Below, one piece after another: positions 1 to 8,474 of a DNA stretch of 64,000 nucleotides; position 1 is the first letter of the stretch; every line of letters begins with the position of its first letter. Location of the stretch: positions 434,001 through 498,000 of the forward strand of contig NZ_JARZHF010000001.1 of the NCBI RefSeq assembly GCF_029891575.1, read 5' to 3'. The notes under the pieces are model-generated. The model was not told where the DNA came from. It saw nothing but the letters and a program-made list of their open reading frames with translations, and made no database searches. The stretch is from Salipaludibacillus daqingensis. GTDB lineage: Bacteria > Bacillota > Bacilli > Bacillales > Salisediminibacteriaceae. The position numbers and the translations under genes were made by a program.

Positions 1-1285
1 TAGACGATCGTTCTAATGCTGAAATATCATCTACATACCCAAGTGGAGAAACAGATCGAATTGGTTGGGATCCTGGTAAGTCAAGTGGTCGATCGTAAAT
101 ACCTGTTCCAGGAGGCATTACACCTGTGTCGAAACCAGCCAACACGGTCGCCCCTTTCATGGATGACCCCACTTCATAAGAAAGTTGAAAAGTATCTAAA
201 TCACTGCTATTTTCATTTCCAGTATAACCTGACATGGCAAGAACTTCTCCATTATTTGGATCCATCATTACAACGTAAGCATTCTCTTCTTCGATAAATC
301 TAGCTGAACTGCTATTAACTTCTTCATTAATGACTTCTTGAACCTTCTGTTGTAGTTCCATATCTAACGTTAAAACAAGGTCATTCCCTCTACTCCCCAT
401 TTTCTCTTCTGGGTTACGAAGGAAACTTCCTCCAGGATCCATAAAGTTCTCAATCTCTCCTTTTCGTCCTCTCAGTACAGATTCATACTGAGACTCCAAA
501 TAGCTTCGTCCAACTTCTTCATTTCTCTCATATCCTTGCGATAAGAAACTATCTAGACTATGTCTAGGAATAGAACCGACCCTGCCAAAAACTGAGCGAA
601 GAGTATCATCATACATATACTTTCTTGTAGAATCTCTAATAATATCTACACCTGGTAAATTATCCATATTTTCCATAATCAAAGCCGCTTCTTCATACTC
701 AATACCACGACTTACTTTATGTGGTAAATTATTGTAACCTGAAGTAAATTCCCTCCAGATTAAAAATACTTCTAGTTCTTCATCCGTCAATTGTTCTAAT
801 TCTTCATCTGTAATTTTATTTAAACGTTCAATATGTGCTTCACTGTCCGACAAGCCTAGTTCAAGAGCTTCTTCTAATGTAAGCTTTTCCTCAAACTCGT
901 CTGGATATAGTAATGTCCAAAACTCTTTACGTTCTCGCTCAAAACGATTCCCAATATCTTCAATATCAAATGAAATGAACTGATTGAGTTTATTTGCTGT
1001 TTCTAACATTTCAGCTGATGGTGTATTACGATTCGTATAAGTTACGGTAAATAATAGTTCGTTATCAACGAGTGTATTTCCAAATCGGTCATAAATCAGT
1101 CCTCTCGGCGCTTCCACCGGCTGACTTATATTAACGGTTCTCTCAAGCTCCTCTTGAAAACTTTCACCTTGAACAATTTGAACGACACCTAAACGAAGGA
1201 TCAATGCCGAAAATAATAAAAATACGAGAAAAAAGAGTATATTCAATCTTACTGAAAGATGAGGTTTTTGTTTTTTTTCACTCAT
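1..1285 (-). CDS. pbpA: Penicillin-binding protein 2 (class B transpeptidase), 3' end cut by window
   Basis: This is the first ~428 codons of a class B PBP, a membrane-anchored D,D-transpeptidase that cross-links peptidoglycan. It starts at ATG 1283-1285 with AAAGGATCC upstream. The product begins MSEKKQKPHLSVRLNILFF and has one membrane anchor at about residues 12-30. A dimerisation-domain signature PRGLIYDR follows, and the active-site SxxK motif (SSMK, catalytic Ser about 374) sits in YEVGSSMKGATV near the window edge. The C-terminal transpeptidase motifs SxN and KTG lie outside the window. Its position after sodA and yqgE matches B. subtilis pbpA, a PBP of rod elongation. PbpH is the alternative paralogue. 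Confidence 0.9.
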   Translation of the reverse strand, partial: MSEKKQKPHLSVRLNILFFLVFLLFSALILRLGVVQIVQGESFQEELERTVNISQPVEAPRGLIYDRFGNTLVDNELLFTVTYTNRNTPSAEMLETANKLNQFISFDIEDIGNRFERERKEFWTLLYPDEFEEKLTLEEALELGLSDSEAHIERLNKITDEELEQLTDEELEVFLIWREFTSGYNNLPHKVSRGIEYEEAALIMENMDNLPGVDIIRDSTRKYMYDDTLRSVFGRVGSIPRHSLDSFLSQGYERNEEVGRSYLESQYESVLRGRKGEIENFMDPGGSFLRNPEEKMGSRGNDLVLTLDMELQQKVQEVINEEVNSSSARFIEEENAYVVMMDPNNGEVLAMSGYTGNENSSDLDTFQLSYEVGSSMKGATVLAGFDTGVMPPGTGIYDRPLDLPGSQPIRSVSPLGYVDDISALERSS

Positions 1286-1338
1286 GGCAAGGATCCTTTC
1301 TATTGTAGCTTTCAACTTAGAATTATCTATTACATAGA

Positions 1339-1369
1339 TTTAGACACCTTCGTCAATAAGGTGTCTAAA
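1339..1369 (-). terminator. Stem-loop at 3' end of the 6S-like RNA
   Basis: This is a 12-bp inverted repeat (TTTAGACACCTT and its complement) with a 7-nt loop. It lies just after the 6S-like RNA and before pbpA. The following bases are not a clean U-run, so it may be a processing or weak termination site. Confidence 0.55.
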
Positions 1370-1371
1370 GA

Positions 1372-1566
1372 CTAGCGCCCGCATGTGCGGTTATCTTCCA
1401 GATTTCACGAACCCGCCTTAGGCAGGTGGGTGCCAGCAAAAACACTTTCAACTTCCTAATAAAATAGGCATGTTGTTGGTGTTTTAATGTAAGGCTCCCG
1501 TGTGAATTGGTGTTCGGTTCGAATTAAACTCGAAGTTCACCAACACCGCAGGCAATCAATTTATTT
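1372..1566 (-). ncRNA. ssrS: 6S RNA (6S-1 type regulator of RNA polymerase)
   Basis: This gene-free stretch is GC-richer than its surroundings and sits directly behind a strong sigma-A promoter. The predicted RNA of about 195 nt has a closing stem (GCCUGC near the 5' end with GCGGGC near the 3' end), a long arm and a central region. The central region reads, on the opposite strand, GTTCGGT followed by TCGAATTAAACT. B. subtilis 6S-1 RNA templates a product RNA that begins GUUCGGU, so the same start here is strong support. 6S RNA mimics an open promoter and traps sigma-A holoenzyme in stationary phase. The locus, between yqgE and pbpA, differs from that of B. subtilis bsrA. The assignment rests on secondary structure and the pRNA start, not on a model search. 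Confidence 0.7.
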
Positions 1567-1572
1567 AGCTTT

Positions 1573-1600
1573 ATTATACCATATATTAAACGATTATCAA
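1573..1600 (-). promoter_or_regulatory. Sigma-A promoter of the 6S-like RNA
   Basis: TTGATA (1595-1600), a 16-nt spacer and a perfect TATAAT (1573-1578) read on the minus strand. Transcription would start near 1566, right at the 5' end of the structured RNA and just beyond the yqgE stop codon. Confidence 0.8.
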
Positions 1601-1621
1601 AAGGAGTCTAATGTCTCAAAA

Positions 1622-2878
1622 TTACCTTTTTTTCAAAGCTGTAAATGTTTCTTTATCAAGTGTAGAAGGAAGATGGATCTTCTTAATCCAACCATAAATA
1701 CACAGGTGTCCGATTCCAAGCACAGTTAATGCAATTGGAACGCCCTTCTCTTCTCCGAATTGAAAAAGACATAAAAGCAGAAAAAGTATGGAAGAGATTC
1801 TTCCTGCATTTAGATAGAGTTCTCTTATAACAATGTACTCTATTCTCATTTCCCTCGCTTTCCACCCACTTCCAATGACATCATAGGTAAGCGATAAGTA
1901 TGGGACGAGTAATAATGGATATGCTATCGCTGTTACCACGCCATATGTCATCAACTTAACAAAGCTAAGATCAAACACTACAATGAATACAGCCGCATAA
2001 AGGATAAATCCCCCTAAGAGAATTGCTTTTTTTCGATGTTTTTTAGGTAAAAACCTTCCAACGATAAAATACACAACAAAAGAAGTAGCAGAGACAACCA
2101 AACCGTACGTCCCGATTGCTAATTCACTTCCTGTAGTAATAAAAATCCATACTACGATGACGAAGATGAAACTCCCTTCCCTCAAACCTTGGAAATAATT
2201 CGCCCTTAATATTTGTTTCCAAGGAGGATACTCCTTCCTCACCTTAAATACTTCTTTTAGATGATATGCCCCTTCAGCAGATCGTCGTTTCATAAAAAAA
2301 GTTAAAATCACTGCAACAATAAATAACCCTAAAGATACTGCAAAAATGACGCTATATCCCTTTAGGTTATTCATGTATGTAATGACCGTCCCCGCAAAAA
2401 TAGGACCTATCATTCCAGCAAACGATGTTAATAAACCTAGAAAACCATTGAAAAAATCTCTTGTTTCTGGTTCTGTGATTTCAAACGTTAAAACGTTAAA
2501 AGATAACCAATAAAATCCATAACCAATTCCTAATAAAAATCCTAGTAGTACAACATAATTCTCAGCAGATTCCCCAAGCCAAAGAACAGATAAATAAAAA
2601 CATGAAAGAAAAATAACTCCTAGTCTTAGAACTATAATACGGTCTATTTTTTTTGCCCATCTCCCCGCAAGAATAAACGTTAATGGATGCATAGTCACAA
2701 TAGATAAATTAAATATTGCCAGCTTTATAAACTCCTCCGATTGCTTCCATAAATAGATATTCACAAATGTATTTGATAAGGCGATGCTTAACGCATATAA
2801 TCCTCCGATGGTAAGTAATAATTCAATATCTTTGTTTAATTCTAAATCACCAACAATATACCTTGTCCATTTTTTCAT
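1622..2878 (-). CDS. yqgE: MFS-type membrane transporter, YqgE family
   Basis: This is a 418-residue protein with about 12 hydrophobic membrane segments in the major facilitator pattern, close in length to B. subtilis YqgE (about 430). A charged helix at residues 195-225 separates the two six-helix halves. The start ATG has AAGGAGCG upstream. It lies between sodA and pbpA as in B. subtilis. The substrate is not known for the family and nothing in the sequence reveals it. Family assignment rests on architecture and conserved neighbourhood. Confidence 0.85.
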   Translation of the reverse strand: MKKWTRYIVGDLELNKDIELLLTIGGLYALSIALSNTFVNIYLWKQSEEFIKLAIFNLSIVTMHPLTFILAGRWAKKIDRIIVLRLGVIFLSCFYLSVLWLGESAENYVVLLGFLLGIGYGFYWLSFNVLTFEITEPETRDFFNGFLGLLTSFAGMIGPIFAGTVITYMNNLKGYSVIFAVSLGLFIVAVILTFFMKRRSAEGAYHLKEVFKVRKEYPPWKQILRANYFQGLREGSFIFVIVVWIFITTGSELAIGTYGLVVSATSFVVYFIVGRFLPKKHRKKAILLGGFILYAAVFIVVFDLSFVKLMTYGVVTAIAYPLLLVPYLSLTYDVIGSGWKAREMRIEYIVIRELYLNAGRISSILFLLLCLFQFGEEKGVPIALTVLGIGHLCIYGWIKKIHLPSTLDKETFTALKKR

Positions 2879-3050
2879 TTGTCCACGCTCCTTTTACACT
2901 CACACAAATTAGTTTGTCACGAGAGTAAAAGGATATTCCTTGATTATATTCATTGGTAGAAAAATCACGGAGATAACCAAAAAATGATGGGCTTTGTCAT
3001 TCTAAACTCCTAGGAGGGACTGACAGAGAAATCACCTTCCACACTAAAAC

Positions 3051-3083
3051 AAAAAATGCCACAAAGCCAAAGGCCTTGTGACA
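3051..3083 (-). terminator. Rho-independent terminator of sodA
   Basis: Minus-strand hairpin TGTCACAAGGCC / GGCTTTGTGGCA with a TTT loop, followed by TTTTTTG, 12 nt after the sodA stop codon. Confidence 0.9.
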
Positions 3084-3094
3084 TTATATAAAGA

Positions 3095-3703
3095 TTATTT
3101 TGCTGCTTCGTAACGTTTAGCAACTTCATCCCAGTTAATTACATTAAAAAATGCATCTACGTAATCAGGACGCTTATTTTGGTATTTTAAGTAATAAGCA
3201 TGTTCCCATACGTCTACACCTAAAATTCCTGTTTTACCTTCCATAATTGGTGTATCTTGATTTGGAGTACTTGTTACTTCAAGCTTTCCATTATTTACGG
3301 CAAGCCAAGCCCAACCGGACCCAAAACGAGTTAATGCTGCATTTTTAAATTCTTCTTTAAATTTATCAAAGCTACCAAAAGTTTTATCAATAGCGTCAGC
3401 TAGTTCTCCTGTAGGAGCTCCTCCGCCATTTGGAGACATGATTTCCCAAAATAATGTGTGGTTAAAGTGACCTCCACCATTATTGCGAACAGGACCTCGA
3501 ACGCTCTCAGGTAAACCATCTAGGTTCGTTAATAATTCTTCTAAACTCTTCCCCTCAAGATCACTATGACCTTCAAGAGCACCGTTCAGCTTCGTTATAT
3601 ACGTGTTATGGTGCTTACCATGATGAATTTTCATTGTCTCTTCATCAATGTGTGGTGCTAATGCGTCGTGTGCGTATGGTAGTTCGGGTAAAGAAAATGA
3701 CAT
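3095..3703 (-). CDS. sodA: Superoxide dismutase (Mn/Fe type)
   Basis: This 202-residue cytoplasmic enzyme converts superoxide to oxygen and hydrogen peroxide. The length and sequence are typical of Bacillus SodA. All metal ligands are visible: His27, His about 82 in [10 protein letters not shown], and Asp and His in [12 protein letters not shown]. The Gly and Gln environment ([16 protein letters not shown]) favours manganese. AAGGAGGAGATATG gives the start (ATG AGT). A plausible promoter (TTGAAA, 17 nt, TAATGT) lies about 130 nt upstream in the gap to the next gene. Transcribed alone. Confidence 0.97.
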   Translation of the reverse strand: MSFSLPELPYAHDALAPHIDEETMKIHHGKHHNTYITKLNGALEGHSDLEGKSLEELLTNLDGLPESVRGPVRNNGGGHFNHTLFWEIMSPNGGGAPTGELADAIDKTFGSFDKFKEEFKNAALTRFGSGWAWLAVNNGKLEVTSTPNQDTPIMEGKTGILGVDVWEHAYYLKYQNKRPDYVDAFFNVINWDEVAKRYEAAK

Positions 3704-3947
3704 TCATATCTCCTCCTTGATTAATTGTATGTAGGAATTGATGTTTCTCAAATAAAGAGAAAAAATCATCCCACAAGGACACTACCTTTTCCAACATAAG
3801 GAAAGGGTTATCCTTTATACTTTTCACATTATCAAATATTCCCTTTGCTTTCAATCGATAAACCTTGATTTTAAAAGAAATCTTAACATTAATTACTAAT
3901 AACCCTATGAAAGACTAGAGCTAATCAGCTTTATCAATAGCATAAGT

Positions 3948-4289
3948 TTATTTTTTAATGGCGTTAAAGGACATCCTAGGATTCAACATTTGATTAGGAC
4001 TTTTTAATTGAAGCATATTAGCAGAATCAGAATAATCAACCTTTAAATCATTGTCATACACCCATTCTACTCTCTTTTGTATCGCGACACGATATGGGGC
4101 TGGTTTCGTTGTTAATACAATTTCTTCATCCGTTAAGTTTTCTTCATAGATTTCCACCAGCTTGCTTACACCATTTACAACACATCCACAATCGTCTGTC
4201 TCATATTGTAAAAGTAAAACATTTTCATTTGGATTTATTGCGGATTCCTTAATTTTTTGAAGCGCACTGTTAGTAATTTCAATTTCCAT
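3948..4289 (-). CDS. HesB/IscA-like iron-sulfur cluster family protein (YqkB type)
   Basis: This 113-residue protein of the HesB/IscA fold starts MEIEITNSALQKIKE and carries one DCGCVVNG cysteine cluster near residue 33. The C-terminal C-x-C pair used by true IscA carriers is missing, which is typical of the divergent Bacillus YqkB subgroup. A role in Fe-S handling is therefore suggestive only. The gene stands alone, with GGATAGGAGTG upstream of ATG. It is not next to a suf operon. Confidence 0.7.
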   Translation of the reverse strand: MEIEITNSALQKIKESAINPNENVLLLQYETDDCGCVVNGVSKLVEIYEENLTDEEIVLTTKPAPYRVAIQKRVEWVYDNDLKVDYSDSANMLQLKSPNQMLNPRMSFNAIKK

Positions 4290-4780
4290 TTATTTTCACT
4301 CCTATCCTTTAACATTTGCGAGATTTAATAATAAAACCGGTAATTTTTTTGCCATTTACGACAACAGATCAATAATATAAGTATCCTACATTAAATAAAG
4401 ATAAACAATCAAACTGCTTATAAATAGATCACAAACAAAAAGGAGTAACCTGGGACATACATTACGTAAATAAATCTTCCGGTTAGACCGATTCATTTCC
4501 CCTGCCTTGATGAATCGCTCCAATATGGACATTTAGACCGATTCAGTCCTCCTCCCTTGGATCAATCCCTCCAACTCGATTGTTATATAAAGTTTCATAA
4601 ATTTCATCTCGACACTTCAGGGAAACGACAATCATGCAATTTCCAAAAATCCACTAGTATGATCTAATAGAATTTTTATCACACCATCATTGTTACTCAT
4701 TTGAGCCACTTCCTTTATGATCACGATACTCAAAACTTAAACATATCCACAACTCAAACATCTATAATATCCAAACAATA
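4290..4780. other. 490-nt intergenic region with an imperfect direct repeat
   Basis: No large gene. Two copies of a roughly 41-42-bp sequence (4483-4523 and 4533-4574), each starting TTAGACCGATTCA and ending CTCCAA, lie 50 bp apart and have diverged. The second half contains a 22-codon open frame listed separately. The rest is AT-rich with nothing recognisable. Confidence 0.5.
4632..4700 (-). CDS. Possible 22-residue peptide
   Basis: ATG 4698-4700 is preceded by AAAGGAAGTGG at good spacing and opens a short frame MSNNDGVIKILLDHTSGF plus four residues, ending in TGA. No relatives are recognised. It could be a small peptide gene or the remnant of a longer gene, since the frame looks protein-like and stops abruptly. 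Only the ribosome-binding site argues for translation. Confidence 0.25.
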   Translation of the reverse strand: MSNNDGVIKILLDHTSGFLEIA

Positions 4781-4812
4781 AAAAAACTCACTAACAATAA
4801 AGCTAGTGAGTT
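4781..4812 (-). terminator. Terminator of the tRNA operon
   Basis: Minus-strand hairpin ACTCACTAGC / GTTAGTGAGT followed by TTTTTTATTG, 14 nt after the tRNA-Ser gene. Confidence 0.9.
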
Positions 4813-4825
4813 GTTCGTATTTTAA

Positions 4826-4918
4826 TGGAGGAGGAAGAGGGATTCGAACCCCCGCGGGCTTTGACACCCCTGTTGGTTTTCAAGACCAATCCCTTCAGCC
4901 AGACTTGGGTATTCCTCC
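4826..4918 (-). tRNA. tRNA-Ser (anticodon UGA)
   Basis: A 93-nt class II tRNA with a long variable arm. The anticodon loop CTTGAAA carries UGA and reads UCA codons. The TTCGAATCC T-loop is present, the acceptor GGAGGAA pairs with TTCCTCC, and the CCA end is encoded. Last gene of a three-tRNA operon. Confidence 0.95.
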
Positions 4919-4934
4919 TAGTTAACCTATATAA

Positions 4935-5011
4935 TGGTGGACCCTGTAGGACTCGAACCTACGACCGGACGGTTATGAGCCGTCTGCTCTAACCAACTGA
5001 GCTAAGGGTCC
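4935..5011 (-). tRNA. tRNA-Ile2 (anticodon CAU, lysidine-modified type)
   Basis: A 77-nt cloverleaf with loop CTCATAA (CAU) and encoded CCA. The body sequence (GGACCCTTAGCTCAG start, GACGG anticodon stem) matches the Bacillus minor isoleucine tRNA modified by TilS rather than a methionine tRNA. The elongator methionine tRNA is the neighbouring gene. Automated tools often label this species Met. Confidence 0.85.
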
Positions 5012-5030
5012 TTACTTTAGAAGTAAATCA

Positions 5031-5107
5031 TGGTAGCGGCGGAGGGGATCGAACCCCCGACCTCACGGGTATGAACCGTACGCTCTAGCCAGCTGAGCTA
5101 CACCGCC
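5031..5107 (-). tRNA. tRNA-Met (elongator, CAU)
   Basis: A 77-nt cloverleaf with anticodon loop GTTCATA (CAU) and encoded CCA. The body (GGCGGTGTAGCTCAGCTGG) is that of the Bacillus elongator tRNA-Met. The first base pair G-C is normal, unlike the initiator. First gene of the operon. Confidence 0.95.
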
Positions 5108-5140
5108 ATTAATCAGCTCTGTTAATCAAAGACAAGTAAC

Positions 5141-5170
5141 ATCTTACCATGATAAATTAATTGAAGTCAA
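5141..5170 (-). promoter_or_regulatory. Sigma-A promoter of the tRNA operon
   Basis: TTGACT (5165-5170), an 18-nt spacer and TAAGAT (5141-5146) on the minus strand, about 33 nt upstream of tRNA-Met. Confidence 0.8.
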
Positions 5171-5241
5171 TACATTTTTTACTTTTTTAAAAAAGTTATG
5201 ATGCACTAGAGTAGAAAACTTTCACTAGTGCATCAATTTAA

Positions 5242-6870
5242 TTACTCGTCTTCGAGAACTGCCTCTGCAATATTTACAGAATGGTCACCTATACGTTCTA
5301 AGTTACTAATCATATCAACAAATACTATTCCAGCAGAAGCTTCACAACTACCTTCATTTAGTCTCATGATATGTTTTTTACGAAGCTTTCTTTCCATTTT
5401 ATCTATCTGCTCTTCTTTAAGAATAACGGACCTTGCGGCTAAAATATCGTCTTCTTCTAGTGCTTTTTCCGCTTGAGTTAATGTATCAATTGTTAATTCA
5501 AACATTTCTCTTAAATCTTGCATAGCCAATTCGGACATCTTCACTTTATTCGTTACTTGATATTCCGTTAACTCAATAATATTTTCCATATGGTCTCCAA
5601 CTCTCTCAATATCTCTTACAGTATCCATCAGCATTGAATGTAGCCTAGAATCTCCAGCTGTTAGTGAGTTCGTTGAAATTTTCACGAGGTAGTCTGTAAT
5701 CTTTCTATCAAGGTTATTCACAGCATCTTCAAATTGGTAAGCTAATTCTGCATGACGCTTATGTTTTGTCTCAACAAATTGTGATGCTTCAACAAGCCCT
5801 TGCTTGGACAATTCAGCCATTCTTAACGTTTCTTTTTTTGCTTGACCTAAAGCAATCGAAGAGGATTGAGAAATCAAAACCGGATCTAAATGTTGTGCTT
5901 TATATTCAATAACTGTTTCATTACCTGGGATGAGCTTCGTTACAATCATAGCTAATACTGCCACAAATGGTAATTGAATAAGCACATTAGAAAAGTTAAA
6001 AATACCGTGTGCAACAGCAATTGTCATTTCAGGATTTAATCCAAGAGACTCTTGTAAATAAGCAATTAAAGAGATGTATGGTCTTATAACGATAAGTACT
6101 AAAATTGTTCCAACAAGATTAAAAATAACATGAGTTAATGCTGCTCTTTTCGCTGCAATCGATGCACCTAAAGCTGCTAACACTGCAGTAATTGTCGTTC
6201 CGATATTATCACCAAACAACACTGGCAAGGCTGCATCTAAATCCATCGCACCTTGTGAGAACAATTGTTGTAAAAGTCCTATGGCGGCAGATGAACTTTG
6301 CACACTGACAGTAAAGATCGTTCCAATAAGAACACCTAATAGTGGGTTTGAACTCATACTGACGGTTAACTCGGCAAATGACTCCAGTTCTCGTAATGGA
6401 TGAAGACCATCTCCCATGAGGTTAAGTCCATAAAACAGAGCACCAAAACCAAAAAATACTTGACCTATATTATTCGCTTTTTTATTTTTAAGGAAAAAGA
6501 TCAGAAATGTTCCAATTGCAATAATGGGTAACGCATAATCAGAGATTTTCAATCCTATAATAAATGCAGTAATTGTCGTTCCAATATTCGCTCCCATGAT
6601 GACACCGATGGACTGGCGTAATGTCATAAAACCGGCATTTACAAGTCCGATAGCTAACACAGTAGTCCCTGTACTTGTTTGCAATAAAACTGTTACAACA
6701 ACACCTGCTATAACACCCATAATTGGATTACTAGTAAATTTATCTAATATATCTCTTAATTTATCCCCTGCTACTTTTTGTAGACCGTCGCCCATGTATT
6801 TAATACCAAATAAAAAGATGGCTAGTCCACCAAAAAACATGAACAACAGGTCTCTTAGTTCTAGTTCCAA
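5242..6870 (-). CDS. Na/Pi cotransporter family protein with C-terminal PhoU domain
   Basis: A phosphate-sodium symporter-type membrane protein of about 542 residues. Two inverted Na/Pi repeats are seen, each with the QSS signature: LLQTSTGTT near residue 65 and VSVQSSSAA near residue 195. About 10 membrane segments are followed from about residue 350 by a helical PhoU-like domain with ERVGDH and ERIGDH motifs. I prefer the TTG start at 6870, which has GGGGGATGAGG at correct spacing. An ATG at 6888 would place that ribosome site inside the gene. Phosphate import is the family role, but PhoU fusion suggests regulation by phosphate status. PhoP boxes upstream agree. Confidence 0.88.
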   Translation of the reverse strand: MELELRDLLFMFFGGLAIFLFGIKYMGDGLQKVAGDKLRDILDKFTSNPIMGVIAGVVVTVLLQTSTGTTVLAIGLVNAGFMTLRQSIGVIMGANIGTTITAFIIGLKISDYALPIIAIGTFLIFFLKNKKANNIGQVFFGFGALFYGLNLMGDGLHPLRELESFAELTVSMSSNPLLGVLIGTIFTVSVQSSSAAIGLLQQLFSQGAMDLDAALPVLFGDNIGTTITAVLAALGASIAAKRAALTHVIFNLVGTILVLIVIRPYISLIAYLQESLGLNPEMTIAVAHGIFNFSNVLIQLPFVAVLAMIVTKLIPGNETVIEYKAQHLDPVLISQSSSIALGQAKKETLRMAELSKQGLVEASQFVETKHKRHAELAYQFEDAVNNLDRKITDYLVKISTNSLTAGDSRLHSMLMDTVRDIERVGDHMENIIELTEYQVTNKVKMSELAMQDLREMFELTIDTLTQAEKALEEDDILAARSVILKEEQIDKMERKLRKKHIMRLNEGSCEASAGIVFVDMISNLERIGDHSVNIAEAVLEDE

Positions 6871-6939
6871 AACCTCATCCCCCAGCATTCGTCAATTTTC
6901 TCGTTTTTTCTTCCAACGCTCACCATCCTACGCTCTTTT

Positions 6940-6978
6940 TGTTAATTGTTTGTTAATGAATTGTAAAGATTATATTAA
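6940..6978 (-). promoter_or_regulatory. PhoP-type box array ahead of the Na/Pi cotransporter
   Basis: Read in the direction of the gene there are four hexamers at exact 11-bp period: TTAATA (degenerate), TTTACA, TTAACA, TTAACA, each separated by 5 nt. This is the layout of the Bacillus PhoP binding site (direct TTAACA repeats). A TAGGAT -10 candidate lies 10 bp beyond the last box, placing the array where PhoP activates transcription. Confidence 0.75.
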
Positions 6979-7051
6979 GTTTTTCAGTACTCTTTCACAT
7001 TTACGATATTAATAGATTTAAAATGCATACTTGTTCCACTTTTACTGGTCA

Positions 7052-7079
7052 TTTACAATTAAAAATGTAATAGTATCAT
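7052..7079 (+). promoter_or_regulatory. Sigma-A-like promoter of the DUF1189 gene
   Basis: TTTACA (7052-7057), a 16-nt spacer and TATCAT (7074-7079), 40 nt ahead of the start codon. Divergent from the PhoP-box promoter. Confidence 0.55.
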
Positions 7080-7118
7080 AAGAGACATTATCATTTTAGA
7101 ATAGCTAGGAGTGAAAAA

Positions 7119-7904
7119 ATGAATATCATCCAACAATTTATTAAAAGTTTACATTCACCTGAGACAATTGCAAAATTCCGTTTTCAAAAAATAGGGAGAA
7201 CAATTTTGTATGTATTTTTTCTCATGCTAATTGTTTCCATTCCAATGGCAGTTATTTTAGGAAGCAATATTAACAATCTTTTTAAAGATGTAGAAAGCCA
7301 TATGATTGAATCCTTCCCTGACTTCACCATTGAAAATGGTGTCTTGCAGTCAGATGTGGATGAACCTATGGTATTTGAAGATGGTGACACAACCGTTATA
7401 TTTGATCCCACTGGGGAGTTTCGATTAGAAGATGCTGAACAGTATGATACAGCTTTTGCACTTCTCGAACGGGAAGCAGCGATTATTACAGACGGTTTTC
7501 CACAAACTTTTGGTTATCAAGAATTTGGGATTAATATTTCTAAAGACCAGTTAACTGATTTTGTTCAATCGATTGGCGACTTATTACCTCTCCTTATATC
7601 AATCATCATTTTATTGATGTATTTATTTACAACTGCAATGAAATTTCTTGGAATCTTTATGCTATCTGTTATCACATTGTTGTTGAAACGAAATGCAGTC
7701 GATCATCTCTCATACCGACAAGGCTGGGTGTTATCAGCTTATACAGTAACCCTACCTACCGTCTTGTTTGCTGTGATTGATATGTTCAGGATAGATATTC
7801 CTTTTTCGCTTGCAATTTACTGGGTGATTGCAATCGTAATGATGAATTTAGTTTTAAGAAATATTCCTCGTCCAAAAAATGAAACACCATCAGAAACTCC
7901 TTAA
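7119..7904 (+). CDS. DUF1189 family integral membrane protein (YqgB-like)
   Basis: A 261-residue protein with one membrane helix at about residues 28-48, an extracytoplasmic acidic domain (about 50-140), and four further helices from about residue 145. The N-terminal part SLHSPETIAKFRFQKIGRTI fits the DUF1189 family, to which B. subtilis YqgB of this same chromosomal region appears to belong. Function unknown. The start ATG follows TAGGAGTG. The gene is monocistronic with its own promoter and terminator. Confidence 0.75.
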   Translation: MNIIQQFIKSLHSPETIAKFRFQKIGRTILYVFFLMLIVSIPMAVILGSNINNLFKDVESHMIESFPDFTIENGVLQSDVDEPMVFEDGDTTVIFDPTGEFRLEDAEQYDTAFALLEREAAIITDGFPQTFGYQEFGINISKDQLTDFVQSIGDLLPLLISIIILLMYLFTTAMKFLGIFMLSVITLLLKRNAVDHLSYRQGWVLSAYTVTLPTVLFAVIDMFRIDIPFSLAIYWVIAIVMMNLVLRNIPRPKNETPSETP

Positions 7905-7926
7905 ATTCAATGATCTTTAACATTAG

Positions 7927-7960
7927 AACGACACCTTTATATTAAAGGTGTCGTTTTTTT
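7927..7960 (+). terminator. Rho-independent terminator
   Basis: Hairpin AACGACACCTTTA / TAAAGGTGTCGTT followed by TTTTTTGG, 23 nt after the DUF1189 gene. Confidence 0.92.
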
Positions 7961-8112
7961 GGTATAAATTTAGAAAAAAATACAGAAACGAAAGTTCTAC
8001 CCACAAAAATGTGATATATTAAACGTAGAATATTTTATAACGAACAATGATTAATGATTAATTTCGAATTATAATCATATATTAATAGCTTTTTCGAGGA
8101 GGGGCTTTATCC

Positions 8113-8442
8113 ATGGTTGGAGAGCGTGTTAAAAAATATCGGAAAGATGCTGGTATGTCATTGACAGAACTAGCAGAAAAGGCAGGAGTTGCAAAGTCTT
8201 ACTTAAGTGCATTAGAAAGAAATATTCAAACAAACCCTTCTATTCAATTTTTAGAAAAAATTGCAGAAGTGTTACAAGTAAACATGAATCAATTATTAAA
8301 AGATCAACCGGAAAACAGTTATGAATCAAATCTTGATAACGAATGGCAATCACTCGTAAAAGAAGCAATGGACTCTGGTGTATCAAAAGAAGAATTCAAA
8401 GAATTTTTAGAATTCAACAAATGGAAAATTAAAAATAAGTAA
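8113..8442 (+). CDS. sinR: SinR-type master regulator of biofilm formation
   Basis: A 109-residue cytoplasmic repressor. Residues 1-65 form an XRE helix-turn-helix (TELAEKAGVAKSYLSALERN with TNPSIQFLEKIAEVL), nearly superimposable on B. subtilis SinR. Residues 74-108 are the SinI-interaction/multimerisation domain (EWQSLVKEAMDSGVSKEEF, EFL). The length matches SinR (111). GAGGAGGGG lies upstream of ATG. SinR represses matrix operons and is antagonised by SinI. Unlike B. subtilis, no sinI gene precedes it, and a SinI-like gene lies 1.5 kb downstream on the other strand. A TATAAT (8070-8075) is a likely -10 element. Confidence 0.92.
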   Translation: MVGERVKKYRKDAGMSLTELAEKAGVAKSYLSALERNIQTNPSIQFLEKIAEVLQVNMNQLLKDQPENSYESNLDNEWQSLVKEAMDSGVSKEEFKEFLEFNKWKIKNK

Positions 8443-8444
8443 GA

Positions 8445-8472
8445 AAAAAGCCTTCATCTTTTGGAGGCTTTT
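8445..8472. terminator. Bidirectional terminator between sinR and the sortase gene
   Basis: Stem AAAAGCCT / AGGCTTTT with A-rich and T-rich flanks. It separates the convergent sinR and sortase genes. Confidence 0.8.
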
Positions 8473-8474
8473 AT

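Noticed and set aside
3645-3854. 69-codon frame overlapping the start of sodA
   Set aside because: It covers the sodA leader and ribosome site in another frame; the likely sodA promoter lies within it.
4935-5011. Labelling the second CAU tRNA as methionine
   Set aside because: The body sequence matches the lysidine-type isoleucine tRNA and the elongator methionine tRNA is next to it.
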